Of a stretch of 64,000 bases of DNA, positions 1 to 11,410 are shown one piece after another. How positions within the stretch are numbered: the stretch's first letter is position 1; each line of letters begins with the position of its first letter. Origin of the DNA: Cyclina sinensis (taxonomy: Eukaryota > Mollusca > Bivalvia > Venerida > Veneridae); the NCBI GenBank assembly GCA_012932295.1, contig JAAONU010000011.1:42596352-42660351 (forward strand), given 5' to 3'. Made by a program: the position numbers and the translations under genes. The notes under the pieces were generated by a model that did no database searches, had not been told where the DNA came from, and saw nothing but the letters and a program-made list of their open reading frames with translations.

Positions 1-258
1 ACTGTTTGAATAATAGAATTCACTTCCGGTCACATTTGACAACACTGTAAGCCAGCCGTAATTTACACGCGCCGAAAGTTCGGTGATACCTATAGAATAC
101 CATATACAGGCTAGCCAATGCGCGAATAACACAAACACTAGTATTAGCATAACCAGCATGGCGGCCCCATACTCCAGATAATGATCAAGTTTTCGGACAA
201 CCCGTCCTAATCGTAAAAGTCTTACGACCTTTAAAGCACTGAACAATGTACTGATACC
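1..258 (-). CDS. eag: EAG channel exon 6 (partial): S4 voltage sensor, S5 and start of turret
   Basis: The exon begins after a TTATTTCAG acceptor (259 onward) and reads 86 codons in phase 0 to the window edge, corresponding to protein residues 320-405. It starts [12 protein letters not shown] and carries the S4 arginine/lysine ladder [14 protein letters not shown] (about residues 329-342). S5 follows (about 350-376), with [11 protein letters not shown] typical of EAG channels, and then a variable extracellular turret containing a possible N-glycosylation site (NVT). The pore helix and the GFG selectivity filter are not reached. In this family S4 moves in response to membrane voltage and S5 forms part of the pore wall. 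The exon is cut by the window edge, so its donor is unseen. Confidence 0.97.
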
Positions 259-671
259 CTGAAATAAGAAGAACACCATATACAATCAGAATGATAAAAA
301 ATAAACACGCCTTACGTGTATATAAAAATACATAAACATGAATACAATGATCTCTGGTATTGCCTTTGGTCGATGCTACACGAAAGGGACTAGCGAAGAA
401 CCGATGGTAGCCTATACGAATGTTGAAAATGTGTTATTTAAGATCGCTGTCAGTGTATTCTATGTGGTCCTTTTCGATATTTTTATGCAAGAAATCTTAA
501 AATAAAAACACATTTGTCAAAGAAAAATCTAGATTATATATATATTTATCTATCATAGTCACTAAGTGAGGTAAAACGAGCTTTCTACTGCACAAGTAAA
601 TGTATAGTTTGATACGTGAATATATAGAGCATGTTATAACTTAGGCCGTAGTAAGCCTCCCTGCCTCATAC
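259..671 (-). other. EAG intron 5
   Basis: Short AT-rich intron between the S1-S3 exon and the S4-S5 exon. The donor GAG|GTATGA is at 671-666 and the acceptor TTTCAG at 264-259. It includes a short TA-rich run near 536-550. No gene or repeat was seen inside. Confidence 0.9.
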
Positions 672-1067
672 CTCATCCACGTCCTGGAAGGCGTTGAAAA
701 CATCATAAGGTAAACACGAGAGCAAGTCGATCACAAACCAACTCTTCAAATAGTTCATTCGTATAATTTTAGGATCTGATATGACTTCACCGCTCGATCC
801 AACAAATGTTGTATGAAAGTTCAAGATGATGTCAATGAAGAAAACGACGTCAACAATGCTGTCTATAACTAACAAAGGAACTTGGTCCATAGTCTTATTT
901 CTAAAGGCTGAGTTATAAGGTACTGTGATAGCGGTGTAGAAAGTCAGTATGAGTATCAACCAGTCCCAGATGGTTTTGAAAAGGCAGTAGTGAAGAATGA
1001 TATGTGGAGGAGTTTTTGGCGCTTCTAAACGGTATTGTGGAAGTACATCAGCGTTTAGGTTCATCAT
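672..1067 (-). CDS. eag: EAG channel exon 5: pre-S1 linker, S1, S2 and S3
   Basis: The exon has 132 codons in phase 0 at both ends (protein residues 188-319), between acceptor TTACTTTCAG and donor GAG|GTATGA. It begins [13 protein letters not shown] and contains the EAG-specific segment [15 protein letters not shown]1 follows (about residues 221-238, [13 protein letters not shown]). S2 is at about 252-274 with the acidic charge-transfer residues [12 protein letters not shown]. Next come the conserved loop NFHTTFV...GEVISDPK and S3 (about 294-314, [14 protein letters not shown]). The ATG pair at the exon start is internal and not the translation start, because the N-cap and PAS exons lie upstream. 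Similarity to insect and vertebrate EAG is high along its whole length. Confidence 0.98.
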
Positions 1068-2250
1068 CTGAAAGTAACAATGTTTAGAGCTTGATAATAA
1101 CAACCTTTTAAATTGGCTCTAAAACTCAATAGTTATACTTGATATACTAATTATCTTACAGAAGTCTAGAATTTTTTTTAATTATTATAAAAAAAATAGA
1201 AGAATAAAATGGTGGATCACCTGTTTCTGAATACGCATTAAATTGTATTGTAAACTTGGCACACGTCACTCATCTATTAAGAAGTCTTTTTATGAAACAA
1301 AATAAAACATGTGTCATTATAAAAATCACAGTAACGTATCGTAATAGACCAACTATGATCCGAAATAACGTGTGTCGGTTATATAGCAGACGATAAATTC
1401 CTGGAAAGAAGTAGATCTATTTAAATTTATTCGTGTCTTTTCCTTTTGGTGAACGTATGAAGATATTTTTTGGCGGTAAACATGACTTTGTCCTTAAGAC
1501 TGGTGTACTTGTTAACACTGGATCGATTGTATGAAAATCCTTCCAGTAAAAGTCACAATAAAAATGGGTGTCTAAAATCCAGATCATTCTTAACCGGTTA
1601 TTTTATTGAAATGAGTAAGTAGGCAATTTGCATTAACTGGTAAAGGTTAAGCATCACAATAAGTGCTATTTGTCGTGCGACAGCTCAATGAAGGCTTCTA
1701 CGCTTCCTGTCTGAGATGTGTCTCAACTAACTGCCCTAAGGGACTGTTCAGCTAACTAGTTCAGGGTGACTGCATAGATAAAGATAACCGTTCAAAGCGG
1801 ATGTGTTCAAAACAAATATTTTGATATATCTTTTACTATTCAATTGATTTACCTTTATCTTATATAACTGCAAATTTCAAAGGTGTCATCTAGTAATCAA
1901 CACATACCTTTTTATCGAAGGATTACACTGTGTCCATGGTAACGTATTAATATGACATTTCTGTATGTATATGTAATACATTATGTTTGACGTTATAATG
2001 CTTACAGTAATTACACATGAAACACGTCAAATACATCATCTACAGAATTGTGTGTAATCTAACGTTTGTTTATACGCAAGACACTGCCGATTTTTCGTGT
2101 GTAATCTAGCATTTGTTTAAACACGAGACTGCTAAAACATTTTATTAAACACGCGGCTCTTCGAAAGTATCGAATGTACAATAGGTATTTAAATGCAGCA
2201 TAAAATTAATTCTAAGAATCTGTAATTTATTTAAAACAGAATTTGGACTA
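1068..2250 (-). other. EAG intron 4, unique part
   Basis: AT-rich intron sequence between the 90-bp splice-donor minisatellite and the S1-S3 exon. Short related phrases recur at 2049-2066 and 2099-2116 (tgtgtaatcta), suggesting old local duplication. No coding or RNA gene was seen. Confidence 0.6.
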
Positions 2251-3357
2251 ATCCGCTTAACTGACAATAGATGTTCTTGCCAAATACTTACATTTGCTAT
2301 CTGAGAAGGTCTAGTTGCTTCAAATCTCATGCTTGGTATTATCCGCTTAACTGACAATAGATGTTCTTGCCAGATACTTACATTTGCTATCTGAGAAGGT
2401 GTAGTTGCTTCAAAATTAATTCTTGGTATTATCCGCTTAACTGACAATAGATACTTTTGCAAGATACTTACATTTATAATCTGAGAAGGTCTAGTTGCTT
2501 AAAAATTAATGCTTGGTATAATCCGCTTAACTGACAGTAGATGTTCTTGCCAGATACTTACATTTGCAATCTGAGAAGGTCTAGTTGCTTAAAAATTAAT
2601 GCTTGGTATAATTCGCTTAACTGACAATAGATGTTCTTGCCAGATACTTACATTTGCTATCTGAGAAGGTCTAGTTGCTTCAGATCTCATGCTTGATATT
2701 ATCCGCTTAACTGACAATAGATGTTCTTGCCAAATACTTACATTTGTTATCTGAGAAGGTCAAGTTGCTTCAAATCTTATGCTTGGTATTATCCGCTTAA
2801 CTGACAAAAGATGTTCTTGCCAAATACTTACATTTGCTATCTGAGATGGTCAAGTTGCTTCAAATCTTATGCTTGGTATTATCCGCTTAACTGACAATAG
2901 ATATTTTTGCCAAATACTTACATTTGCTATCTGAGATGGTCAAGTTGCTTCAAATCTTATGCTTGGTATTATCCGCTTAACTGACAAAAGATGTTCTTGC
3001 CAAATACTTACATTTGCTATCTGAGATGGTCAAGTTGCTTCAAATCTTATGCTTGGTATTATCCGCTTAACTGACAATAGTTATTCTTGCCAAATACTTA
3101 CATTTGCTATCTGAGATGGTCAAGTTGCTTCAAATCTTATGCTTGGTATTATCCGCTTAACTGACAATAGTTATTCTTGCCAAATACTTACATTTGCAAT
3201 CTGAGAAGGTCTAGTTGCTTCGAATCTCATGCTCGGTATTATCCGCTTAACTGACAATAGATGTTTTGCAAGATACTTACATTTGCAATCTGAGAAGGTC
3301 TTACTTACATTTGCAATCTGAGAAGGTCTAGTTGCTTCGAATCTCATGCTTGGTATA
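2251..3357 (-). repeat. 90-bp minisatellite carrying the exon-4 splice donor
   Basis: About 12 head-to-tail copies with an exact 90-bp period; the phrase atccgcttaa starts at 2251, 2341, 2431 and so on to 3241. On the minus strand each unit holds a copy of the last 48 bp of EAG exon 4 (reading IPSMRFEATRPSQIAN), its donor AAT|GTAAGT and about 42 bp of following intron. GTAAGT donors occur after positions 3309 (the normal one), 3281, 3192, 3102, 3012, 2922, 2832, 2742, 2652, 2562, 2472, 2382 and 2292. The unit is 30 codons long, so it preserves frame. Several middle units carry an in-frame TGA. A 28-bp partial copy sits next to the true exon. Confidence 0.97.
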
Positions 3358-3430
3358 CTTGATGAAAACTGTAATATAGTCGATCTATTCCTGGTGACAG
3401 AGCGTGCAAGTCGTGCAAACTTACTCATTC
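3309..3430 (-). CDS. eag: EAG channel exon 4: PAS-to-S1 linker
   Basis: The exon is 122 nt: 2 nt complete a split glycine codon and 40 full codons follow (protein residues 147-187). The acceptor is GTTTTACAG at 3431 onward and the donor is AAT|GTAAGT. It encodes MSKFARLARSVTRNRSTIL, almost identical to the fly EAG segment after the PAS domain, then a divergent stretch ending PSQIAN that lines up with the family's KHSQLAQ just before MMxLxADVLPQY. In the family this cytoplasmic linker couples the eag domain to the voltage sensor. Its last 48 bp are the template for the downstream minisatellite, so which donor is used matters. The donor at 3192 would add 39 in-frame codons; the one at 3281 would shift frame. 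Confidence 0.95.
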
Positions 3431-4741
3431 CTGTAAAACACATTGTTTTATTAGAGAACTGTGTTAAGTAAGGTGTGTTGAAATATGCCAGGGTTTTACT
3501 TTTCTTCTACAATCAAGGTATAGTTTTCTGATTCGTTCACAAGCTCAAATGATAGGGACCTGTTATAGAGCTGTGACAATATACTTTCAAAAAATTGATA
3601 CTGAAACAAAAAAAAATCTTTAATATAGCCTTAAAGTACATCTTAAAGTAACCGTCGTAAAATGTGATTGTTGAACAGTCAGCATTTAACCAGGTTTTTT
3701 CCTTATGATCTTGTCCCTTTATGCTATAAATTCCCCCTTTTTATGCTATTAAGCATTTCATTATCAGTAAAACAGCCTTGGGACCAAGTTTTGCATTTCA
3801 CAAATGGACAACTAAGTCATTCAAGCTCTTATCAAACAATTTGCAGATTGAAAAAGTTAAAACATTTCTGAATTAAAAATGTATTTCCTTGCTTAAAACT
3901 CTTGAATGCTTTTGTATCGTTTACCTTACCTAAACAAAACGTCTCTAGAATATTGATTTGCAGCTTCATAAATGGGTGTAAGAATTCAGGCAGTTGTCTT
4001 CTTACTAGATCAATGTTACATATTGGCCGAGTTGACAAGGCAGTTGTCTTCTTACTAGATCAATGTTACATATTGGCCGAGTTGACAAGGCAATTGTCTT
4101 CTTACTAGATCAATGTTACATATTGGCCGAGTTGACAAGGCAGTTGTCTTCTTACTAGATCAATGTTACATATTGGCCGAGTTGACAAGGCAGTTGTCTT
4201 CTTACTAGATCAATGTTACATATTGGCCGAGTTGACAAGGCAGTTGTCTTCTTACTAGATCAATGTAACATATTGGCCGAGTTGACAAGGCAGTTGTCTT
4301 CTTACTAGATCAATGTTACATATTGGCCGAGTTGACAAGGCAGTTGTCTTCTTACTAGATCAATGTAACATATTGGCCGAGTTGACAAGGCAGTTGTCTT
4401 GTTAATTTAGCTTGACACAAATCTATCTCGTTTAGAAAAAAGGGTTAACCAAAATTATGTTAGAAAAAAATATTAACTAAATATAAATAAGTGTCGTGAA
4501 TCATTTTATAAAAAAAAATGGCATACTAAGAACAGAGTAGAACTTAGAAACGTAGACAGTAGATGGAAATATGGCTTCGGGCCCAGATAAAGAAATGTAT
4601 AAAATGTGTTGAAAGGTTCTAATTAGTATGTCTCAAACAGACTAAGGGCATTTACAGGCTGCTTGATAATACAGTGTGTATATGTTTGGAATGGCTGACA
4701 AATCAGGGGCAGTTCCCTCTAAGAAAGTAACGCGATCTCAC
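3431..4741 (-). other. EAG intron 3
   Basis: Intron between the second PAS exon and the linker exon. It contains the 50-bp minisatellite at 3991-4400. The flanks (3431-3990 and 4401-4741) are AT-rich, with no gene or recognisable transposon. Confidence 0.85.
3991..4400. repeat. 50-bp minisatellite, 8 near-identical copies
   Basis: Eight complete 50-bp units plus 10 bp (cagttgtctt starts at 3991 and recurs every 50 bp to 4391). Copies differ by only one or two bases (for example atgttaca/atgtaaca), which indicates recent expansion. It lies in EAG intron 3. There are no spacers and no coding sense. Confidence 0.97.
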
Positions 4742-4870
4742 CTCTTGCATTCTCATCATCAATTGGCTGTTTTAGTGCAGTAATGTCTTTAAACGTACAC
4801 AATATGAGTATAACCTGGTCTTTTTCATTCCTGATTGGGGCCATGTTGAACAATAGCCACAGAGGTGATC
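4742..4870 (-). CDS. eag: EAG channel exon 3: second half of PAS domain and PAC motif
   Basis: The exon is 129 nt: 2 nt completing a split arginine codon, 42 codons and 1 nt (protein residues 104-146). The acceptor is CTGTTGCAG and the donor AGAG|GTGAG. It encodes SPLWLLFNMAPIRNEKDQV followed by a segment ending DITALKQPIDDENAR. This is the beta-sheet and PAC portion of the EAG PAS domain, with the conserved APIRNE and DITALKQPI. In the family this domain folds against the cyclic-nucleotide-binding homology domain and the C-linker to tune gating. It is too short to stand out as an open reading frame; placement rests on similarity plus exact phase agreement with both neighbouring exons. Confidence 0.96.
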
Positions 4871-6307
4871 CTGCAACAGAAAAGATATGCATGAAAATGG
4901 TACAGAAAAAATATGTTAATATATGTATATCCGTTTATATACTTGTACTACCTATTGTCACTTTGTGAAAACGACTACCAGCCGAACTTTTGTCGGAGTA
5001 ATTATTATCATGTAGATTAAGATAAAGCACTGCACGACTGTTGCATTGCATACGTCACATCAGGACGTCACATCAGGACGTCACATCAAAACATCTTTCG
5101 GTTCATTTTAACTTCTTTTTACCTCTTTAAGATTCTCACGAATGAAACGAATTGACGTTTAGCACGAAGTATAGTTCAGACATTTTCTCTTAGGAAGCCA
5201 TATTTCTCAATTATGTTTCCAAATTATGAAACGTTTATTCTCTAGAGATGTATAATTTGGTTATACAGTCTGTACTACTGTGATACGGATATATGAGCAG
5301 TCTAAAATCAATCTTTTGAAACCATGTAATTATTTCAAACGATAGTATATTATTTTAGAACATGCAATGTAATTTACTGTTTCTGTTTTCCATAAACTAG
5401 GAAGTGCAATATATGTGGTTCAAAAAAGCTATAGGCAAACCGCTTCCAATATTTCATATTTAGTAAATTATTCATTGTAATCTGCAGTTTTCGTTGAATA
5501 CCGTTGTGTATTTTTTATCGCTTGCCATGAATAATAAATAAGAATAGTTGCATTTCTACTAACTCCTTTTTGTTTACATTCCAATACCTTTATTGTTTGC
5601 ATTCCTATACATTATGGGAGATCAATGGACATCTTGGATTCAGTATAGTTTTTTCTTACGTGTGTTCACGAGACATGGTTGTAATTTGGCTTGATATGTT
5701 TGTGTAGGAAAAAGAATCTTTAAATAGTTAAAATACACAGTTATCACAATCTTTATTTAGTGAAAGTTTTGGCGTAACTGAAATATGACGTCACATGAAA
5801 GAAGCTGTGCAAAACAACTGATCTTGTCACTATTTTTCCAAAAAGCTATGTGTCGATTCTTCCATTATACTGTTACCTTCGTATCTTTTAGTAAACAGTT
5901 GAATACAGAGGATATTAAATGAGTGGCCATGTAATATAGGATTTATTGTACGTGTTATTTGAAAACAATAAAAACTAGGCTCTGTTAAGTTTTTATAGTT
6001 TTGTAATAACGAGTATAATAAATCCGTATTACATGACCAGGTACATAATGTTCTATTTACATAAGAAGTTTTGTAAGGGAACGGTAACGGAAACGCACAG
6101 AAACTGTTTGTTTAGTCCAGATACGCGTGGACGTCATAAGCGTAGTTTAATGACGTTGACGTCAAAGTGTTTTCAGACTAGAGTATCATCAAACATATAA
6201 CACGGCTTTATTACACGTTCACGACAAGGTCTATGATATGAGTTACACGTCTTTATGTAGTAAATAGGGCGTCTTGTATTTCAATCGCACATTTTGTCTT
6301 TTCTGAA

Positions 6308-6378
6308 CAACTCGCCACAGTGGTCTAGTGGCTAATGTCCCTGACTTGTAACCACCAATCTCTCGAAACGGCCCCCTA
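6308..6378 (+). mobile_element. tRNA-like SINE head, degenerate
   Basis: The segment gccacagtggtctagtggc resembles the 5' half of a tRNA with a box A, followed by an anticodon-like loop (cttgtaa) and a weak box-B-like ctctcgaaac. The cloverleaf is imperfect and no 3' CCA or terminator is evident. It reads as the remnant of a tRNA-derived SINE, not a functional tRNA gene. Confidence 0.45.
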
Positions 6379-8958
6379 CAAACAATGACTTTTTACGTTA
6401 GAAGGTTGAAAGTATGTACTGAGAATGGTCTATTTTTGGACTTCTCAGGGATAATGTCTTTAATAAAACTGCACGTCTGAGATGAAATTTTCTGTTAGAG
6501 GGTGTTAAAACTAACCCAGTTTAAAATTTACAGAAACGAAACCTCATTTATCTGGTTTAATGATTCGTCCTGACAAAAATAGGCTTTACTTGGCACTAAA
6601 AACTGAAATCAGGACAAAGCCGTTTGATGTTGACACATTTTCACTAAGCAGCGAAATGATTAGAGACTAATTGATGAGGTAAACACGCTGTCAGAAAAAC
6701 AAGATCGCTCATGGTAGGTATGGCCTGCATTTCAGTTTGAATACTTAAATACTACAAGCGTCTTAGCTAAATTCTCTGTCATACATGACAAAGACGGATA
6801 GAATGGACCCACAGTAGTGACTGATAGAAAGTCCCACTGATAGAGGAAACTATGATGAAAGGGAGTGTTGCTTTTCTTTCTGCTTCGTATTGCCTCAGTG
6901 CTTATTGAGCACGTGAAAGGTAAGACACTGTCATCCTGGAATAAAGCGACTGCTACATGCTGCGTTTAATAAGTTAAGCGTATCGCATACAATGACTTGT
7001 TTCACATTACATATTTATAAACTGCAATTCAGAATCGTAGAACAGCAAGAGTCTGTTTCTGTTTGTACCTTAGGAGTGTCGTACATAAACTAATATACAA
7101 ATGTGTTTTCAAAAACATAATGTAAAAACCATAAGTGAGCTTAGTTCCCGCCCAGAAATGCCTGTAACAGGATAAAAGACAATACATTTTTCATATATTG
7201 TTTTGATTTTGGACTTGCCACTCTGGAATTGATTAAATGCCATACTGCATTCAAGCTGAAATAATATAAGTGTTCCAAAGCCAGAAAACTTTCAATTATT
7301 ACTGAAAGTTTTTACACGATTATATGTATAAAAAAATATCTGTCCTTTTTCCAGTGACAGTGTCTGAAATAATGTAGGCTGTCACTTATTTCACAATAAT
7401 ATCATATCATGTATATTTCCTCGGACACGAAAGATAGCATGTTGGAATAGCAGTTTTAGCAAAATGGTTATTAATTAAATGTCAAATATTATTTCTGATA
7501 CATACTTTTCCAGTTACAAGTGATTTGATTATGTTCTAGAATCAACTACAAAATGTTCATAAGTGGTATCATGATGGATAATATTATCTTAGACTATGAC
7601 ACAAAAAGGCTTGCTAGTTTGTAAGATGGTTGTGGTGTAGGTTTTTCCGCAAAAAAAATTGGTTTTTTTTTGCCGGTGATTCATTGCCACAAATAAGTAA
7701 AGAAATATTCGAAATGGGAAAACGTAATCGACGGAAAGTAAACAAGAAAACTTCTGTCCTGTCAAACTTGGAATACAGATGTCTATCATACTCATGCCAA
7801 AACTGGGAAAGACCTTTGAACCTGAAAGAAAAGCTTCCAGTTCAAATTTGTAATGTAATCACCAGCTGCTGATAAGCCCCGCCTTCCAGTTAGATACTGA
7901 TGATTTCCTTCATTTTCTTTGTAAACTGTATGATAGCCAACTACCATCTTTCTACTAGAACTAAGAACCGGTTCCAGATGATATATAGGCCTATATAAAT
8001 TAGAAAAACAACACGTCCCATTTGGGGTCCCTTTTTATTACCATGAATTAATATTACAAGCAACAGAGAACACACTTTCATTACAAATATAATTCAACTT
8101 TGTAAATACGTCCTATTTTTCAAAATACGTGCAGTTCAGTACTTTGACTGGTTCTCAGAAATAAAAGACAAAGACTGAACTTTCGTATGTCTCCTCGGGA
8201 CACGTACCAGACTGCTTTCAGGCTTTGATTTGTCACTTTTCTAATCTCGGAGGACTTTTTCCATTAGATGAGCATAAACAGGTTCCTTTTATACCAGCTG
8301 AATAGTAAACGTCTTGACTTTTTCTGTCAGCACTCATATTTGAATTTCAATATTTCTAATTGAGCATTAAAAAAGTGAAACAGTGTTTTTACGAGATATG
8401 TGTTCAGTTGCGTTAGTAATATAAAAACAGACAGAACATAATTATATTGATCTGATTTACTTGTATGTTAATCAGTATTTTTTTTTCCAGTTTTTATAGG
8501 GTAACAGTGAAATAATACAGGTTACAAGATGTTATATTACAATAAAATTTCTACATGAAAAAGTATTGATTATGACTCTAGTGCTCTGATAATGTATTTT
8601 GGTCACTCTGTAAGGATGGTTTGTGCAACTTTACACTAAAAAACCTTCCAAGCTGGCACAGTATTTTAACCTTAACAGTTTGTATCAGTTAGCACTTCTT
8701 TATCATCATGCAACGTACGTTAATTTCGTTTAACGGAAAAGAAACTGCTACCCATAATTTGAATCTTCATGAAAATGAACTTTGCAAGGATTCTTCGCAC
8801 TTTTCTACCATTTTTTTATTTTTATGAACCTGTACTTGCCGACCTGATAATAAAGCCTTACCTAGGAGTGTTAATGCAATCTTTTTAGCTTATCGCAGTT
8901 AAAGATAAAATTCATCGATTATTCATTTAACATTTTAGGGATGCCAGCGAAGTAAATT

Positions 8959-9036
8959 ATCTGAATCAAATTAGCATGCTCAGCATCTGAATCAAATAAG
9001 CATGCTCAGCATCTGAATCAAATTAGCATGCCCAGC
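8959..9036. repeat. 26-bp tandem repeat, three copies
   Basis: Three consecutive copies of a 26-bp unit (atctgaatcaaattagcatg plus six bases) with one or two substitutions, in EAG intron 2. Confidence 0.93.
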
Positions 9037-10324
9037 ATGAGTCTTGTACTGTCAAATATTACTATTGAAACAATGCCCCAGCTTGACTTAAATAGCTTAC
9101 GATACGAGCATGTATTACACTGTTGATAGCTACAAGGAGCAAGACCTGCTGTTGGCAACTGGTGCCTCCTCTTGGCTGAATGAGAAGTTATTTTGTTGAA
9201 GTTTCACTTTTAGAATATCCTGATACTTTATTAGAAGGGCTTCGACAAGAATGAATACTGACTTTTACGTTATTGCCAGAAAAATAGGATTATAAAATAT
9301 ATCCCTATAAATGAGAGACAAATTTAAACTAATGAATAAATCTTGAAAATTACGAAGGAAATAAATTTTTAATCAGACACTGACCGTATAAAACATAAGA
9401 AAGCTCCTTTGACTGAAGTTAAATATGAATTACAAGACAAAGGACTTCATTGAAAATATGCGTTCTCAAACTGGATGGAAATTGACTATTTCTTAAAATA
9501 TGAGACTTGTCATAAACATTGACGTGGTCACTTACCATTTCTCCTATTTTTTAAAGCGAAGGTATTTTTTCTTCTCGTTTTCTTTTTACACAAAGGTAAT
9601 TGTTTGACTGCAATTCAGAGAAAGGAAACAACTATTTACCATCCATTACATTCTCTGCTTGGACTGATATTTTTTTCAAACCGAAAGTGTTTCGTAGCGA
9701 TCTGCTATCTGCTAAACCTTCTATAGATTTTTTTTCTTAAATTTCAGACCACGTATTCTCAAAAGAGATATAAATTACCGTTGACTAATGCATATTGTAC
9801 GAGAAGTTTTGAATAATTGTTTCACATTTTATATTCATCAAACTTGACACACCATTTACAATAGTATTCCCTTCATCTCGATATATACTTTACGTATGAT
9901 GTTTATTCATTTAGAAAAGAACGAGCCTTTTTTCGTCTGCTGCTGTCACAGAGACAATACACCGCGCTCAGTTTTTTTCAGATAAAGCTAGCTGCAAACG
10001 GTTTGCAAAAGAATTCATTTGCATTATTCATTACAAGACAGAGACAAACAATGAAAATGTAAATGAAGTGCACAGTTTATTTTAAATATTATCATACAAA
10101 TGTAACTTGGTGTTTATAAAAAATTGTTAGGTTGCCATAAAACGAAAATTTAGCACTCGAGAAATTCTGCCCATTCCGTTTTGCAAAGATACTGAAGTAT
10201 TTAAATCGAAAGAGAGTAAATATAGTAGACCTTTATATATACATTGTATATGTATAATATATAACTGTCTACATTAAGGTGAGCGGTGAGCTTTCGGGTA
10301 AATGGTAAGGATAGGATACAGTTC

Positions 10325-10830
10325 TAAAGATATTTGGCAAATTACAATGGTGTAAAGATATTTGGCAAATTGCAGTGGTGTGAAGAAGGGTGTAAAGATA
10401 TTTGGCAAATTACAATGGTGTGAAGAATGGTGTAAAGATATTTGGCAAATTGCAATGGTGTGAAGAATGGTGTAAAGATATTTGGCAAATTACAGTGGTG
10501 TGAAGAATGGTGTGAAGATATTTGGCAAATTACAGTGGTGTGAAGCATGGTGTGAAGATATTTGGCAAAATGCAATGGTGTGAAGAATGGTGTGAAGATA
10601 TTTGGCAAATAACAATAGTGTGGTGAATGGTGTAAAGATATTTGGCAAATAACAGTGGTGTGAAGAATGGTGTGAAGATATTTGGCAAAATGCAATGGTG
10701 TTAAGAATGATGTGAAGATATTTGGCAAAATGCAAATGGTAAATTACAATGGTATGAAGAATGGTGTGAAGATATTTGGCAAATTACAATGGTGTGAAGA
10801 ATGGTGTGAAGATATTTGGCTAATTACAAG
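10325..10830. repeat. 40-bp minisatellite, about 13 copies
   Basis: Repeated phrase aagatatttggcaaattaca with tggtgtgaagaatggtgt. The period is 40 bp in the central part, with a few shortened units at both ends. It lies in EAG intron 2. It creates long open frames on both strands (for example 10342-10728 minus) that are only repeat translations. Confidence 0.96.
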
Positions 10831-10839
10831 AAAACATCT

Positions 10840-11285
10840 GATCGAATCGGCTAATTCTTGCTGTTATAAGTCAAAGAGATATGACCTTAGATTTAGGGTA
10901 TTTTATTTCCTTCCATTTTTTGAAAGATAAACATTACCCAATATCAGTGTCAGTCAACGAAATTGAGACAAAAATTAATTAAATGCATTCGTAATAGGCT
11001 TTTTACAGACAGTTGTTGTTGTTTCAGTTTTTGAATGGATAGTGACATATTAATAACAAAAAAATATTCTATAGAGAATGAGGCTACAGAATATATTTGC
11101 ATTTGTTAATTTGAGAGTTTTGCTCTAACATTTACACCCATTTTTTCAATTTTTTTACCTTTATGGGTTTATTTGAGGTCGGTATCGGCTACTCAAATGA
11201 CTGACGGTCCTTGTAGTGGAAAAGTGCTATATAAAAAAACCTTTAATTCTAGAGACATCTCTTATCGTTTAGTACTCATCGTAGA
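10840..11285 (-). other. EAG intron 2, unique stretch
   Basis: AT-rich sequence between the 40-bp array and the SINE-like block. No features were seen. Confidence 0.5.
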
Positions 11286-11402
11286 GTACTAGGACCTCAG
11301 TTTAACGTTTCATCCAGAATACAGACAGCAGTGTTACTGGAAGAACGGGGGAATACCTGATCCCTGGATTACAAGTTCTGTGCGTTAGGTTCAGTCGTAA
11401 AA
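11286..11402 (-). mobile_element. Degenerate tRNA-SINE with conserved central domain
   Basis: It shares acctcagtttaacg, tctcatcc-like and gattac blocks, in the same order, with the better preserved SINE at 38541-38660. Read on the minus strand the order is a degraded tRNA-like head, then the conserved GGATGA.ACGTTAAACTGAGGT core. This conserved core is characteristic of tRNA-derived SINEs in molluscs. The copy is old and truncated. Confidence 0.55.
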
Positions 11403-11410
11403 ACACTTAT

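Larger units (their letters stand above)
4871..10320 (-). other. EAG intron 2, 5.4 kb at its downstream end
   Basis: Mostly unique AT-rich intron sequence. It holds three tandem copies of a 13-bp word with a CRE-like core (acgtcacatcagg, about 5052-5090), a tRNA-like SINE remnant (about 6310-6375) and a three-copy 26-bp repeat (8959-9036). Open frames such as 7630-7872 are short and low-complexity. No gene was seen. Confidence 0.6.

Noticed and set aside
672..1103. Translation start at the upstream end of the S1-S3 exon frame (position 1103)
   Set aside because: The frame extends into the intron past a clear TTTCAG acceptor at 1068, and N-cap and PAS exons with matching phases lie upstream.
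2145..3443. Long minus-strand open frames reading as a 30-residue repeat protein
   Set aside because: They are translations of the 90-bp minisatellite and adjoining exon. Only 3309-3430 fits the channel frame, and middle units contain stops.
3991..4400. CRISPR-like array
   Set aside because: Units are contiguous 50-bp tandem copies without unique spacers, in an animal intron.
6308..6378. Functional tRNA-Thr gene
   Set aside because: Box B and the acceptor stem do not form a complete cloverleaf; a SINE remnant is more likely.
7589..7872. Overlapping open frames on both strands
   Set aside because: They are driven by A/T runs, with no similarity or splice signals.
10342..10735. Two overlapping histidine/cysteine-rich open frames
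   Set aside because: They are translations of the 40-bp minisatellite in different frames; the composition is forced by the repeat.
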